Source: Hoylesella pleuritidis JCM 14110
Lineage (GTDB): Bacteria; Bacteroidota; Bacteroidia; Bacteroidales; Bacteroidaceae
Assembly: GCF_000613725.1 (NCBI RefSeq)
Contig: NZ_BAJN01000007.1
Span: 62,001 to 126,000, forward strand
DNA length: 64,000 bases
Reading direction: 5' to 3'
The notes under the pieces were generated by a model that was not told the DNA's origin, made no database searches, and saw only the letters and a list, made by a program, of their open reading frames with translations. Shown piece by piece: positions 34,834-43,922 of this stretch; position 1 is the first letter of the stretch; every line of letters starts with the position of its first letter. The position numbers and the translations under genes were made by a program.

Positions 34834-37058
34834 TCGTTATTCTCCCGTCCTTCGATATGTGTTACGCGGTCGTTTAACTCCGCGAGCTTACCGCTGTTCC
34901 ATCTATCCGTTGTGCCGACAAGGTAACCTGTAATGCGTTGCAGCCTGTCGATATGATGGCTGTGACACTTAGGACACTCTTCAAGATGGGCATCCGCATT
35001 CTCATATCCGCATTCCATACAGCGATTTCGATTATGATTCACGCTGCCATAGCCCATATTATAGTGGTCCATCATATCCACAACGTTCATTATTACTTGT
35101 GGATTGTGAGTGGCATCACCGTCTATTTCCACATAGAAAATGTGTCCGCCGCGCGTCATTTCGTGATAAGGTGCCTCGATTTCGGCCTTATGTCGCGCAC
35201 TGCATTTATAGTAAACGGGCACGTGATTAGAGTTCGTGTAATAGTCGCGATCAGTTACCCCTTCGATGACTCCAAAAGCTTTGCGGTCTATTTTGGTGAA
35301 TTTCCCCGACAGTCCTTCGGCTGGTGTGGCCAGAAGACTGTAATTATGGTGGAACTTCTCCGAGTATTCGTTCACGCGATTGCGCATATACGATACAATC
35401 TTCAGCCCCAATTCCTGAGCCTCTCCACTCTCACCGTGATGCTGACCGATAAGTGCTTTGAGACACTCTGCAAGTCCGATGAAGCCTATTCCCAATGTTC
35501 CCTGATTGATGATCGACTCTATTGTGTCGTCGGGATTGAGCTTATCGGCCCCCAACCACAAGCTACGCATCAAAAGGGGGAACTGCTTTGCATAGGCGGT
35601 TTTCTGAAAATCATAGCGTTCATTGAGCTGATTGGCCGTGACATCGAGCATATAATCAAGCTTAGCAAAGAACTTGTTGATACGTTCTTCCTTATTTTTG
35701 ACATCCATACATTCGATTGCTAAGCGCACGATATTAATCGTAGAGAACGACAGATTACCGCGACCCACCGATGTCTTGGGCCCGAATCGATTCTCAAAAA
35801 CACGTGTTCGGCATCCCATCGTAGCTACTTCGTGCAGATAACGTTTCGGATCGTCGACACACCAGTCATCACTCTGGTTAAAAGTGGCATCAAGATTGAG
35901 AAAATTGGGGAAGAAACGGCGTGCCGTTACTTGGCAAGCAAACTCATAAAGATCGTAATTTCGGTCGTCGGGCAGATAGTTTACGCCGCGCTTCTTTTTC
36001 CAAATTTGAATGGGGAAGATGGCCGTTTCACCGTTACCAACCCCGTTATAGGTACTCTTCAAAAGCTCTCTCATCACGCAACGCCCCTCTGCCGAGGTGT
36101 CAGTTCCATAATTCACAGATGAGAAAACCACCTGATTGCCACCGCGAGAGTGTATCGTATTCATATTATGTATAAACGCTTCCATCGCTTGATGCACACG
36201 AGCTACAGTTTTGTTGATGGCGTGTTGCACCACACGTGTTTCTCCTTTAAGACTGTCGAGCGGCTTCGGCAGATAATCATCAAATACCTTATTATATAGA
36301 TGTGCATAGTTTTCGCCATTCAAATCTTCCAAAGCTTTCACTTCTTCAATGAACGATAAGCGCACGTAAGGTGCCAAATAGAAATCGAAAGCAGGGATAG
36401 CCTGACCGCCGTGCATCTCGTTTTGCGCCGTCTCCAACGATATACAAGCCAACACACTGGCTGTTTCTATTCGCTTGGCGGGGCGCGATGAGCCATGACC
36501 GGCCGTGAAACCGTGATTCAGAATATTGTCGAGTGGGTGCTGACAGCAAGTAAGCGATTTGGTGGGATAGTAGTCTTTGTCGTGAATATGCAAGTAATTG
36601 TTTTTCACAGCTTCACGACTTTCCTCGCTCAACAGATAGTCGTCGACAAACGGTTTGGTGGTTTCACTGGCAAATTTCATCATCATTCCTGCCGGCGTAT
36701 CCGCATTCATATTGGCGTTTTCACGCGTAATGTCATTGGATTTTACATTGATAATCTCCAAGAACATATCTCTTGTCTTCGCCTTTCGGGCAATACTTCG
36801 CTGGTTGCGATAAGCAATATAGGCCTTGGCTACATCTTTCCGCTTACTCTTCATCAGCTCGATTTCTACGGCATTCTGAATGTTTTCCACCGTCATTTGC
36901 GGTTTGCCGTGAAAGCTGACGTGGTCTGTGATCTGTTGAATAAGATGAATGTCCTCACCTTTATCGGTGTGAAGCATCGCCTTACGGATAGCGGTTACAA
37001 TCTTCTCTTCATTGAACCCCACAATTCGACCGTCGCGTTTGACTACTGTTTGTATCAT
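34830..37058 (-). CDS. nrdD: Anaerobic ribonucleoside-triphosphate reductase
   Basis: A 742-residue class III ribonucleotide reductase that makes dNTP precursors without oxygen. It has an N-terminal ATP-cone (VVKRDGRIVGFNEEKIVTAI), catalytic domain segments (GTLGIGFIGLAECLKALIG), a C-terminal zinc site (CMECGYEN, CPKCHSHH) and the glycyl-radical motif RITGYLVGT close to the C-terminus. It forms an operon with nrdG. A promoter-like element lies about 70 bp upstream. Confidence 0.97.
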   Translation of the reverse strand: MIQTVVKRDGRIVGFNEEKIVTAIRKAMLHTDKGEDIHLIQQITDHVSFHGKPQMTVENIQNAVEIELMKSKRKDVAKAYIAYRNQRSIARKAKTRDMFLEIINVKSNDITRENANMNADTPAGMMMKFASETTKPFVDDYLLSEESREAVKNNYLHIHDKDYYPTKSLTCCQHPLDNILNHGFTAGHGSSRPAKRIETASVLACISLETAQNEMHGGQAIPAFDFYLAPYVRLSFIEEVKALEDLNGENYAHLYNKVFDDYLPKPLDSLKGETRVVQHAINKTVARVHQAMEAFIHNMNTIHSRGGNQVVFSSVNYGTDTSAEGRCVMRELLKSTYNGVGNGETAIFPIQIWKKKRGVNYLPDDRNYDLYEFACQVTARRFFPNFLNLDATFNQSDDWCVDDPKRYLHEVATMGCRTRVFENRFGPKTSVGRGNLSFSTINIVRLAIECMDVKNKEERINKFFAKLDYMLDVTANQLNERYDFQKTAYAKQFPLLMRSLWLGADKLNPDDTIESIINQGTLGIGFIGLAECLKALIGQHHGESGEAQELGLKIVSYMRNRVNEYSEKFHHNYSLLATPAEGLSGKFTKIDRKAFGVIEGVTDRDYYTNSNHVPVYYKCSARHKAEIEAPYHEMTRGGHIFYVEIDGDATHNPQVIMNVVDMMDHYNMGYGSVNHNRNRCMECGYENADAHLEECPKCHSHHIDRLQRITGYLVGTTDRWNSGKLAELNDRVTHIEGRENNE

Positions 37059-37125
37059 TATTGATTGATAATTATATGTTGAATATGTTTTATTCTTGAA
37101 CGAATCATCAACTCGATTGTGTCTG

Positions 37126-37133
37126 CAAAGATA
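37126..37133 (-). promoter_or_regulatory. -7 element (TATCTTTG) of nrdDG
   Basis: The minus strand reads TATCTTTG, with TTTG about 18 bp upstream as a -33 candidate. The leader would be about 60 nt. Confidence 0.6.
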
Positions 37134-37423
37134 ACATTTTTATTGATACGGCAAATATTTTGGACAACTTTCATCGCGTTAAATAATGTCAATATTATGA
37201 CAATCAATTATTTACGAATTGCAAATGGATAACTTTTGAAAAATAACTACAAATATTCTTTTCTCTTTTGTACAACTAATTGACGATTAATGTATATCCA
37301 TATTTTCTTAAATTTCAAGTGAACTGATATACCAAAATACTGCATTCGTCGTTCTGCGGACCCCCCTTTTATAAATATCAGAGACTCAACGAATTAGGAA
37401 TTTATTACAGATACCTTTGCGAA

Positions 37424-37510
37424 AAACCGTTAAACAGTTCGCGTTTAACCGTTAGATGCACAGCGTTTAACGGTCTTTCGTAGTGCAATTAACGGCTTTT
37501 CGCAGGCCTA
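37424..37510 (+). repeat. Intergenic 22-bp-unit array
   Basis: Units read AACCGTTAAACAGTTCGC, GTTTAACCGTTAGATGCA, GCGTTTAACGGTCTTTCG and CAATTAACGGCTTTTCGC at 22-bp spacing. The 18-mer at 37463-37480 is identical to one inside sprA. Confidence 0.85.
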
Positions 37511-37662
37511 TCGATAATTTATTGTAAATCAACAACATATCAAAACAAATAAATTTCTATAAGTCTGCTTTACAATTGATTGATTTTCCTTATCTTTATC
37601 AAGAACAATTCATTCGACAAAAATTCGATCGTTCGACATCCGAAAACGGAAAAATCAGCAGA

Positions 37663-37731
37663 ATGAGTGGCTTTTTAAAAGGAATCATAAGTACTACTAT
37701 CACCGTCTTTAAAGTTAACCTAATCTATTAG
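37663..37731 (+). CDS. Possible 22-residue peptide
   Basis: An ATG-to-TAG frame encodes a short peptide beginning MSGFLKGIISTT with a hydrophobic, Ile/Val/Thr-rich middle and two lysines. A TATCTTTA sequence at 37591 resembles a -7 element. Such short frames arise often by chance and I recognise no family. Confidence 0.2.
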   Translation: MSGFLKGIISTTITVFKVNLIY

Positions 37732-37872
37732 GTATATGAAATAAGCGCACCATCGGACAATCCCACATCATAAAAAAAACAACAGTGTCTGCCATCATTC
37801 ATTATAGTTCGGAAGAGCATTACGAATGAAGTAAGCCGAGCCTGATAATGAGAACGTTCCCAAGAAACAAAA

Positions 37873-37901
37873 ATCCCGACACTCGTAGTGAGTGTCGGGA
37901 T
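37873..37901 (-). terminator. Terminator of the OmpA-family gene
   Basis: A perfect 12-bp stem (ATCCCGACACTC and complement) with a 5-base loop is followed on the minus strand by TTTTTG. It lies 24 bp after the stop codon. Confidence 0.88.
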
Positions 37902-37924
37902 CGGGAATTATCCTCAAAGATAAT

Positions 37925-39142
37925 TTAATTGTCGGTTTTCGAACCGTCGTTGAATGTGGCAACACGATTGAATTCTACCTCCTCGAAGAGTTTGTCGGTA
38001 GCACCCATACCCTTGGTTGTCAGACGACTGCCGGAAATTTTGTACTTCTTAATGAGCGCCATCTTCACTGCCTCGGCACGATCCTCAGACAATTTCTGGT
38101 TGATTTCCTTGCTACCTTCGGGCGAAGCATAGCCGCGAATCTCAATCTTAGCACCCCTATGCTTACGCATATACTGAGCAATCATCTCAATGGGTGCATA
38201 CTGTGCGGGGTCGATCACACTCTTGCCCTGACGGAAAATAACGGTAGGCTGCAAATTGGTAGCTGTTGCAGGCTTTACGTATTTAGGTTTCTTGTTGCAA
38301 GCATCGAGTGCATCCTGCAAGTCGCCAATCTTCCGATCTTTGGCTGCTAATTGCGCGTCTTTGTCATTCAAATTGCTACGAAGCTTATTAATCTTAGCAT
38401 TGAGACCGTCGATTTCTGCCTGATCACGTCCTTCTGCATAGACAAAGTTGTGCGTACCGTTACTGTTTCCGAACTTGTAGACAATGCCGGCATTGAGTTG
38501 TGCATAACCGTGATTGATGTTGTAAGCCACCTTAGAATGACCAAATGCAATGGCATCGTCGGCTACAGCATCGTTCAATCCCCAGATAAATGCAGGCTCA
38601 ATGTAAACCTGCCAAGCCTTAGCCTCACCGAGATTGAAAGCAAAATCCAGTGCGATTTTAGAAGTCAGATTATCGCCTTTCTTACCAATGGAAACGAGAC
38701 GGCCCATATTGTCATACTCACGATAAGCGTAGTTGAAACCACGATTACCGAAAGCGTGTCCCCAACCGAAACCAGCGAGGGCAATAACTTCAAACGCACG
38801 AGGTTCACCTTGATATCCGCCAAACCAGTTGCTAAGATTAACGGTACCCAACAAAGAAGTGTTCAGGAAACGAACAGCCGTACCTGTCGAGCGATAAGGC
38901 TTGTTAGAGAAATAAGCATTACTCTCAACAGCCAAGCCGAAAACAGGCGTAAAGTAACGACCGATGCGCAATCCAACATTCGGATTCAAGTCGCCCATCC
39001 ACCTATGACCGGTAGCTTTAGTGGACAAACCACCGTTGATACCGATGTAGAAGTTGTCGAAAGTCTTACTTTCTTTCACAGTCTGAGCAGAAACAGATGT
39101 TGCCAACAATGCAGCAGCAAACATTAAAAATACTTTTCTCAT
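37925..39142 (-). CDS. OmpA family outer-membrane protein
   Basis: A 405-residue porin-like protein. Order: signal peptide (residues 1-19, ending SVSAQ), an N-terminal beta-barrel (YIGINGGLSTKATG, VGLRIGRYFTPVFGLAVESN), a coiled-coil linker around residues 225-265 (LNAKINKLRSNLNDKDAQLA) and a C-terminal OmpA peptidoglycan-binding domain (IEIRGYASPEGSKEINQKLS, RAEAVKMAL). It probably anchors the outer membrane to peptidoglycan. A monocistronic unit with a good promoter and terminator. Confidence 0.93.
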   Translation of the reverse strand: MRKVFLMFAAALLATSVSAQTVKESKTFDNFYIGINGGLSTKATGHRWMGDLNPNVGLRIGRYFTPVFGLAVESNAYFSNKPYRSTGTAVRFLNTSLLGTVNLSNWFGGYQGEPRAFEVIALAGFGWGHAFGNRGFNYAYREYDNMGRLVSIGKKGDNLTSKIALDFAFNLGEAKAWQVYIEPAFIWGLNDAVADDAIAFGHSKVAYNINHGYAQLNAGIVYKFGNSNGTHNFVYAEGRDQAEIDGLNAKINKLRSNLNDKDAQLAAKDRKIGDLQDALDACNKKPKYVKPATATNLQPTVIFRQGKSVIDPAQYAPIEMIAQYMRKHRGAKIEIRGYASPEGSKEINQKLSEDRAEAVKMALIKKYKISGSRLTTKGMGATDKLFEEVEFNRVATFNDGSKTDN

Positions 39143-39201
39143 TCTCTCAAAATTAATTATTATATCAATAAAATATTCCTATCAATGATTCTTGACGGCT
39201 G

Positions 39202-39233
39202 CAAAGTAATAAAATAATCTTGGAACAGCCAAA
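39202..39233 (-). promoter_or_regulatory. Promoter of the OmpA-family gene (TTTG-N20-TTACTTTG)
   Basis: On the minus strand TTTG (39233-39230) is followed after 20 bp by TTACTTTG (39209-39202), near the TAnnTTTG consensus. The leader would be about 52 nt. Confidence 0.6.
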
Positions 39234-39369
39234 CAAAAAACCTCGAAAAGTATGTTTTAAAACATATTTACCAGGATTTTTAACAATAAAAGTATTTTTT
39301 ATATCAGCGAAAACTAAAAAATCAAAAGCCGAAAAGCAGGCTTTATCGACTTTTTATTATCTTCGCAAA

Positions 39370-39915
39370 ATGAAACATGTCATCCTCATTACAGGCGGAC
39401 AACGCTCGGGAAAGAGTGCGTATGCAGAGCAATTGGCACTCCGCCTATCGCCTCGACCCGTGTATCTGGCCACTGCCCACATTGGGGACGATGAGTTTCG
39501 CGAGCGCGTCAGATGCCACCGAGAACGACGAGGCGATTGCTGGACCAACCTTGAAGAGGAGAAATATCTGAGCCAATACGACCTATATAATAAGGTGGTG
39601 GTAGTTGACTGCATCACGCTTTGGTGCACGAATTTCTTTTATGACAGGTTAGAAACAGACAGAGAACTGCCCGATATAAATGCTGCCTTACGCGAAATCA
39701 AAGCCGAGTTCGACCAATTGACGGCGCAGGAAGCCACGTTCATCTTCGTTACCAACGAGATCGGAAGCGGCGGCGTAAGCACAAACGCCGTACAACGCCG
39801 ATTTACCGACATGGAGGGATGGATGAACCAATATGTCGCCCAGCGTGCCGATAAAGTGATTCTGATGGTGTCGGGCATCCCTGTAACAATCAAAGATTCC
39901 GACAGAAAAAGATGA
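39370..39915 (+). CDS. cobU: Adenosylcobinamide kinase / adenosylcobinamide-phosphate guanylyltransferase
   Basis: A 181-residue CobU from the ATG at 39370. The P-loop is GGQRSGKS near the N-terminus, followed by a histidine-containing segment (VRCHRERRGDCWTNLEEE) where the guanylylated residue sits, and the conserved VVVDCITLWCTNFF and FVTNEIGSGG. It phosphorylates adenosylcobinamide and adds GMP in cobalamin lower-loop assembly. The stop overlaps the cobT start (ATGA). A TATCTTCG element ends only a few bases before the ATG, so the transcript may be nearly leaderless. No cobalamin riboswitch is visible upstream. Confidence 0.92.
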   Translation: MKHVILITGGQRSGKSAYAEQLALRLSPRPVYLATAHIGDDEFRERVRCHRERRGDCWTNLEEEKYLSQYDLYNKVVVVDCITLWCTNFFYDRLETDRELPDINAALREIKAEFDQLTAQEATFIFVTNEIGSGGVSTNAVQRRFTDMEGWMNQYVAQRADKVILMVSGIPVTIKDSDRKR

Positions 39916-40946
39916 GAAAATTTAATATACAACGCCCCGATCACTCTCTGCGGACCGCCATTCAAGACAAAATAGATAATCTTAATAAACCACGAAGATC
40001 ATTAGGCGTACTCGAAGAGTTGGCGATACAGATTTGTTTGGTACAACATACGTTGTCACCCGCACTGCATCGGCCACATCATCTGCTGTTGGCCGGTGAC
40101 CACGGCATTACGGACGAGGGTGTGAGCGTGTCGCCTCGTGCCGTTACTTGGCAGCAGATGGTGAACTTCACACGCGATGGCGGCGGTGTGAATATGTTTT
40201 GCCGACAGCACGGATTTGAACTGATGCTCATAGATATGGGCGTGGATTACGATCTCACGGTCTATCCCGCGATTCTCAACCGCAAGATAGCACGAGGCAC
40301 GCGGAATTTCATTTACGGGCCGGCAATGACTCCGGCACAATTCAAACAGGCTATCGATACGGGTGCATCGCTCGTGGACGACTGTCGAAACAAGGGTTGC
40401 AACATTCTCTGCATTGGTGAAATGGGCGTTGGAAATACTTCGCCTTCGAGCATCTGGACAAGTATTTTCGGTGATATTCCGCTGGCAGAATGTATCGGAG
40501 CCGGGGCGGGACTCGACGGAGCCGGCGTCTGCCACAAACACGATGTTCTACAACGCGCAATGGCATCAGCACATTGTGAAACGGCAGAAGAGATTATCCA
40601 ACACTTCGGCGGATTCGAGATGGTGGGCGCCATCGGGGCTATGCTGCGTGCGGCCGAACTCGGAATTCTTATTATAATCGACGGATTCATTATGTCGGCC
40701 TGCATTCTCGCTGCTTCCAAACTTTACCCGCAGATACTCGATTATGCCGTTTTCGGACATTGCGGAGACGAGAGCGGGCATCGCCGACTACTACAATTGA
40801 TGAATGCACAGCCCCTGCTCCACTTAGGACTCAGGCTCGGCGAGGGAACGGGCGCACTCTGCGCTTATCCCATTATAGACAGTGCTGTGCGGATGATGAA
40901 CGAAATGAACAACTTCAAAGATGCGAAAATCGATAAATACTTTTAA
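39912..40946 (+). CDS. cobT: Nicotinate-nucleotide--dimethylbenzimidazole phosphoribosyltransferase
   Basis: A 344-residue CobT that makes alpha-ribazole phosphate from the lower-ligand base. Family motifs are PRRSLGVLEELAIQI, LLAGDHGITDEGVSVSPRAV, GGGVNMFCRQHG, IGEMGVGNTSPSS and the C-terminal LGLRLGEGTGA with the catalytic Glu. It is translationally coupled to cobU upstream and its 3' end overlaps cobS by 26 bases. Confidence 0.96.
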   Translation: MRKFNIQRPDHSLRTAIQDKIDNLNKPRRSLGVLEELAIQICLVQHTLSPALHRPHHLLLAGDHGITDEGVSVSPRAVTWQQMVNFTRDGGGVNMFCRQHGFELMLIDMGVDYDLTVYPAILNRKIARGTRNFIYGPAMTPAQFKQAIDTGASLVDDCRNKGCNILCIGEMGVGNTSPSSIWTSIFGDIPLAECIGAGAGLDGAGVCHKHDVLQRAMASAHCETAEEIIQHFGGFEMVGAIGAMLRAAELGILIIIDGFIMSACILAASKLYPQILDYAVFGHCGDESGHRRLLQLMNAQPLLHLGLRLGEGTGALCAYPIIDSAVRMMNEMNNFKDAKIDKYF

Positions 40947-41739
40947 ATGGTACGACCGTCCCTGGACCGCGCTGCTCTTCTTCACACGCCTGCCTTGGTG
41001 GCGAATTCATCAGCCGCCAAAAGACTGTTACAGGTCGGTGGTAGAATACTGGCCGCTCACTGGTTGGCTTACAGCAATCTGCACGGCTACGACTTTGTAC
41101 TTCGGAACATTGCTGTTTCCTTATTCTGTCAGCGTGATTCTGGCTCTTTCGGTTCGTCTTCTCCTCACAGGCGCGCTGCACGAAGACGGCCTGGGCGACT
41201 TTATCGACGGCTTCGGCGGAGGCGGGACCGACCGACAACGCATTCTTGACATTATGAAAGACTCGCACATCGGCACTTACGGCGTTTTAGGATTGGTCGT
41301 CTATGAAGCGCTGTTGGCCGCTGCACTCATCTCGATGCCTCCTTTTGTTGCTGCAATCGCTATCTTGGCAGCCGACCCATTCTCAAAAATGGTCGCCGGA
41401 CAAATCGTGATGATGATGCCCTATGCACGCCACGAAGAAGACGCGAAATCGGAAATCATCTACCGACCTATCAATATCCGCGCAGGAATAGGTCTGGCCG
41501 TGCAAGGGCTGTTGCCGATCGTACCGCTGTTTTATTTCATCGGCGACGCACTGAGATGGGAACTCGTAGTGTTCGTTCCGTGCATCATGATGTATATTTT
41601 CTACCTGCTTATTGGGCGGCGACTACGCGGATATACCGGCGATTGTTGCGGCGCCCTGTTTCTGTTGATCGAACTGAGCTTTTATCTCAACATCCTTGCA
41701 CAGACAAATGGGAAAATTCTACCGAATCTTTTATTTTAA
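40921..41739 (+). CDS. cobS: Adenosylcobinamide-GDP ribazoletransferase
   Basis: A 272-residue integral membrane enzyme joining adenosylcobinamide-GDP and alpha-ribazole. The signature LHEDGLGDFIDGFGGG is present near residue 80, followed by MKDSHIGTYGVLGLV and several transmembrane stretches. The N-terminal LLFFTRLPWW segment is typical. It overlaps cobT and is followed 12 bp later by the phosphatase gene. Confidence 0.95.
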   Translation: MRKSINTFKWYDRPWTALLFFTRLPWWRIHQPPKDCYRSVVEYWPLTGWLTAICTATTLYFGTLLFPYSVSVILALSVRLLLTGALHEDGLGDFIDGFGGGGTDRQRILDIMKDSHIGTYGVLGLVVYEALLAAALISMPPFVAAIAILAADPFSKMVAGQIVMMMPYARHEEDAKSEIIYRPINIRAGIGLAVQGLLPIVPLFYFIGDALRWELVVFVPCIMMYIFYLLIGRRLRGYTGDCCGALFLLIELSFYLNILAQTNGKILPNLLF

Positions 41740-41751
41740 ACGATATATACA

Positions 41752-42270
41752 ATGGAAGTAGTTCTCATCAGACATACCAGCGTCGACGCACCCAAAGGCA
41801 CGTGTTACGGATGGTCAGACGTGCCCGTAGCTGAAACTTTTGAGCATGAAGCCGCCGAAACCAAGGCACAACTCGCTGTCTATACACCTTTCGATGCTGT
41901 CTTTTCTTCGCCCTTGACGCGTGCCCGCAAGTTGGCTGCTTTCTGTGGGTATGCCCACCCCGAAATCGATGACAGACTCAAAGAGATGTATATGGGTGAC
42001 TGGGAGATGCAACGATATGATGAAATCGAGGACGGAAGCCTGCAACAATGGTATAACGACTATATGCATCTTGCGGCGACCAACGGTGAGAGTTTTCCGA
42101 TCTTATACGCTTTTCTCGACGAACTGAAAAGTCGTCCGTACCATCGCTCCGCCATTTTTGCTCACGGTGGCGTACTCATCTGTGCGGGAATCTACGGCGG
42201 TCTGTTCTCCTCTGACCACGCTTTCGAGCATCTCACGCCCTATGGAGGCATCGAAGTGATTCGGATTTAG
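41752..42270 (+). CDS. cobC: Histidine phosphatase family protein, probable alpha-ribazole phosphatase
   Basis: A 172-residue phosphoglycerate-mutase-like phosphatase. The catalytic RHT motif is at residues 6-8 (LIRHTS), with SSPLTRARKLA and FAHGGVLICAG containing the second catalytic His. Position at the end of the cobU-cobT-cobS operon supports removal of the 5'-phosphate of alpha-ribazole or adenosylcobalamin phosphate. The family is broad, so the exact substrate rests on context. Confidence 0.85.
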   Translation: MEVVLIRHTSVDAPKGTCYGWSDVPVAETFEHEAAETKAQLAVYTPFDAVFSSPLTRARKLAAFCGYAHPEIDDRLKEMYMGDWEMQRYDEIEDGSLQQWYNDYMHLAATNGESFPILYAFLDELKSRPYHRSAIFAHGGVLICAGIYGGLFSSDHAFEHLTPYGGIEVIRI

Positions 42271-42390
42271 TTAAGAGTTGGGAATTCATAACGTAACATA
42301 AGTCCGACGAATTATCAATGCATAGGCCATCGGCGCTTCAAACATCACAGCACCCGCATTCACAACAGCGGAACAGCTGTGTTTGTCGAT

Positions 42391-42450
42391 ACTCCGTTAC
42401 GGCGCTTATCGTAACTCCGTTGCTACGATTGCCGTAACTCCGTTGTAGTT
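42391..42450 (+). repeat. Three 23-bp tandem repeats with ACTCCGTT core
   Basis: ACTCCGTT begins at 42391, 42414 and 42437, exactly 23 bp apart; the last two are also preceded by CGTA. This is unrelated in sequence to the 22-bp AACnGTTAA family. Confidence 0.75.
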
Positions 42451-42539
42451 CCGACAGCAGTCAGAAGAGGGTTCTTCTCAAAACTTACGCTAATGTATCA
42501 TTCCCCACTTTCAACTTTCAAACATTAACTCTCAACTAT

Positions 42540-42571
42540 AAAAAAAGCCGGGTGCAATCTCTGCAGCCAGC
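42540..42571 (-). terminator. Terminator of the 2-oxoacid oxidoreductase operon
   Basis: On the minus strand GCTGGCTGCA, a short loop and TGCACCCGGC form a 10-bp stem with one mismatch and one G-U pair, followed by TTTTTTT. Confidence 0.75.
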
Positions 42572-42604
42572 CTTCCAAATTAGAGAGTTATAAAAATCAA
42601 GTTA

Positions 42605-43147
42605 TTAATCTTGTTTAATAATTTTCATTCCTTCTTCCACAGCCTGCATATTCAGCGGAATGAGACTGTGATGGCGCTCGGGGAGCGTTTTATAAAGCGC
42701 CTTGTTCAAACCGTTGGTACTCACGATAGAACAAACTTTGAGTAGTCCGCCTAAAACAATCATATTAAAGACCTTGGCATTGTGCATCTCGGCAGCCTTA
42801 TCCATCGCATCAATACGATAAATCATAATGTCTTTGCGGACAGGCGGAGTCATTATTCCATATCCGTCATAAATCAAAATACCGCCTGGCTTGACCTTGG
42901 GTGCAAACTTATCCAATGACGGTTGGTTGAGAACGATGGCCACATCATAGTGGCTGAGAATGGGCGAAGAAATTCGATCGTCGCTAATGATAACCGTCAC
43001 ATTGGCCGTTCCGCCGCGTTGTTCGGGGCCATAAGCCGGCATCCACGTTACTTCCTTACCCTCCATCAGTCCCGAATAAGCCAGAATCTTGCCCATCGAG
43101 AGCACCCCCTGACCACCGAAACCCGATATGATAATTTCTTTCTTCAT
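42605..43147 (-). CDS. 2-oxoacid:ferredoxin oxidoreductase, gamma subunit
   Basis: A 180-residue gamma subunit (IIISGFGGQGVLSMGKILA, then MPAYGPEQRGGTANVTVIIS), a conserved domain of pyruvate/2-oxoacid:ferredoxin oxidoreductases. It is the last gene after the delta, alpha and beta subunits. The complex oxidatively decarboxylates a 2-oxoacid to acyl-CoA with ferredoxin as acceptor. Substrate (2-oxoglutarate or branched-chain 2-oxoacid) cannot be decided from sequence. Confidence 0.9.
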   Translation of the reverse strand: MKKEIIISGFGGQGVLSMGKILAYSGLMEGKEVTWMPAYGPEQRGGTANVTVIISDDRISSPILSHYDVAIVLNQPSLDKFAPKVKPGGILIYDGYGIMTPPVRKDIMIYRIDAMDKAAEMHNAKVFNMIVLGGLLKVCSIVSTNGLNKALYKTLPERHHSLIPLNMQAVEEGMKIIKQD

Positions 43148-43157
43148 CTTTCTTCAC

Positions 43158-43922
43158 TCATTTCGTCGTGTCCTTGAAGTCACCTTTCGGATAGGCTTCA
43201 AACATCTTTTCTTCCATCCATTTGTTCGCCTCGACAGGAGTCATCTTCCACCCGCTGTTACAGGTCGATACAATTTCGACCAAGGATGAACCTTTTCCGG
43301 CCATTGATGCGTCAAAAGCCTTACGAATGGCACGTTTGGCTTTGAGGATGGACGACACTGTTTCGACGCTCTGCCGAGTGACATAACACGTGCCGGAAAG
43401 ACGCGATGCCAAATCAGTGATATTCAACGGATAGCCGTGGAGTTCGGGATCGCGACCGTAAGGACACGTCGCCGTCTTCTGTCCTACAAGTGTAGTGGGA
43501 GCCATCTGTCCACCCGTCATACCGTAAATGGCATTGTTGATAAAAATAATCACGATATTATCGCCACGATTGAGCGCGTGAATGGTTTCGCAAGTACCAA
43601 TACAGGCCAAATCGCCATCGCCTTGATACGTGAACACCAAGCGATCGGGCCACAGATGTTTGATGGCCGAAGCCACAGCCGGCGCACGTCCGTGGGCTGC
43701 CTCCTGCCAATCGATATCAAGATAACGATAAGCAAACACGGCACATCCAACAGGGCAAACGCCCACTGACTTATCTTCCATCTGCATCTCTGCGATGACC
43801 TCCGCCACCAACTTATGCACTACTCCGTGCGAGCATCCGGGACAATAGTGCATCGCCGTATCGTTCATCAACACCGGTTTCTGATAAACGAGATGTTCGG
43901 GTGCAATGATCTGATTCTCCAT
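43158..43922 (-). CDS. 2-oxoacid:ferredoxin oxidoreductase, beta subunit (TPP-binding)
   Basis: A 254-residue thiamine-pyrophosphate-binding subunit. CPGCSHGVVHKL and the TPP motif GDGDLACIGTCE followed by IIFINNAIYGMTGGQ are clear. It abuts the alpha subunit gene with no gap and pairs with it to form the active site. Confidence 0.93.
   Translation of the reverse strand: MENQIIAPEHLVYQKPVLMNDTAMHYCPGCSHGVVHKLVAEVIAEMQMEDKSVGVCPVGCAVFAYRYLDIDWQEAAHGRAPAVASAIKHLWPDRLVFTYQGDGDLACIGTCETIHALNRGDNIVIIFINNAIYGMTGGQMAPTTLVGQKTATCPYGRDPELHGYPLNITDLASRLSGTCYVTRQSVETVSSILKAKRAIRKAFDASMAGKGSSLVEIVSTCNSGWKMTPVEANKWMEEKMFEAYPKGDFKDTTK

Larger units (their letters stand above)
37134..37872. other. AT-rich intergenic region with 22-bp repeats
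   Basis: About 740 bp between nrdD and the OmpA-family gene. It holds a 22-bp-unit array (37424-37510) and a possible 22-residue peptide frame at 37663. Nothing else recognisable is present. Confidence 0.6.
42271..42604. other. Intergenic region with 23-bp repeats and terminator
   Basis: About 330 bp between convergent operons. It contains three ACTCCGTT-cored 23-bp repeats and the terminator of the oxidoreductase operon. No gene is seen. Confidence 0.6.

Noticed and set aside
39143..39369. Cobalamin riboswitch upstream of cobU
   Set aside because: No B12-box-like sequence is visible and the likely transcript begins next to the ATG.
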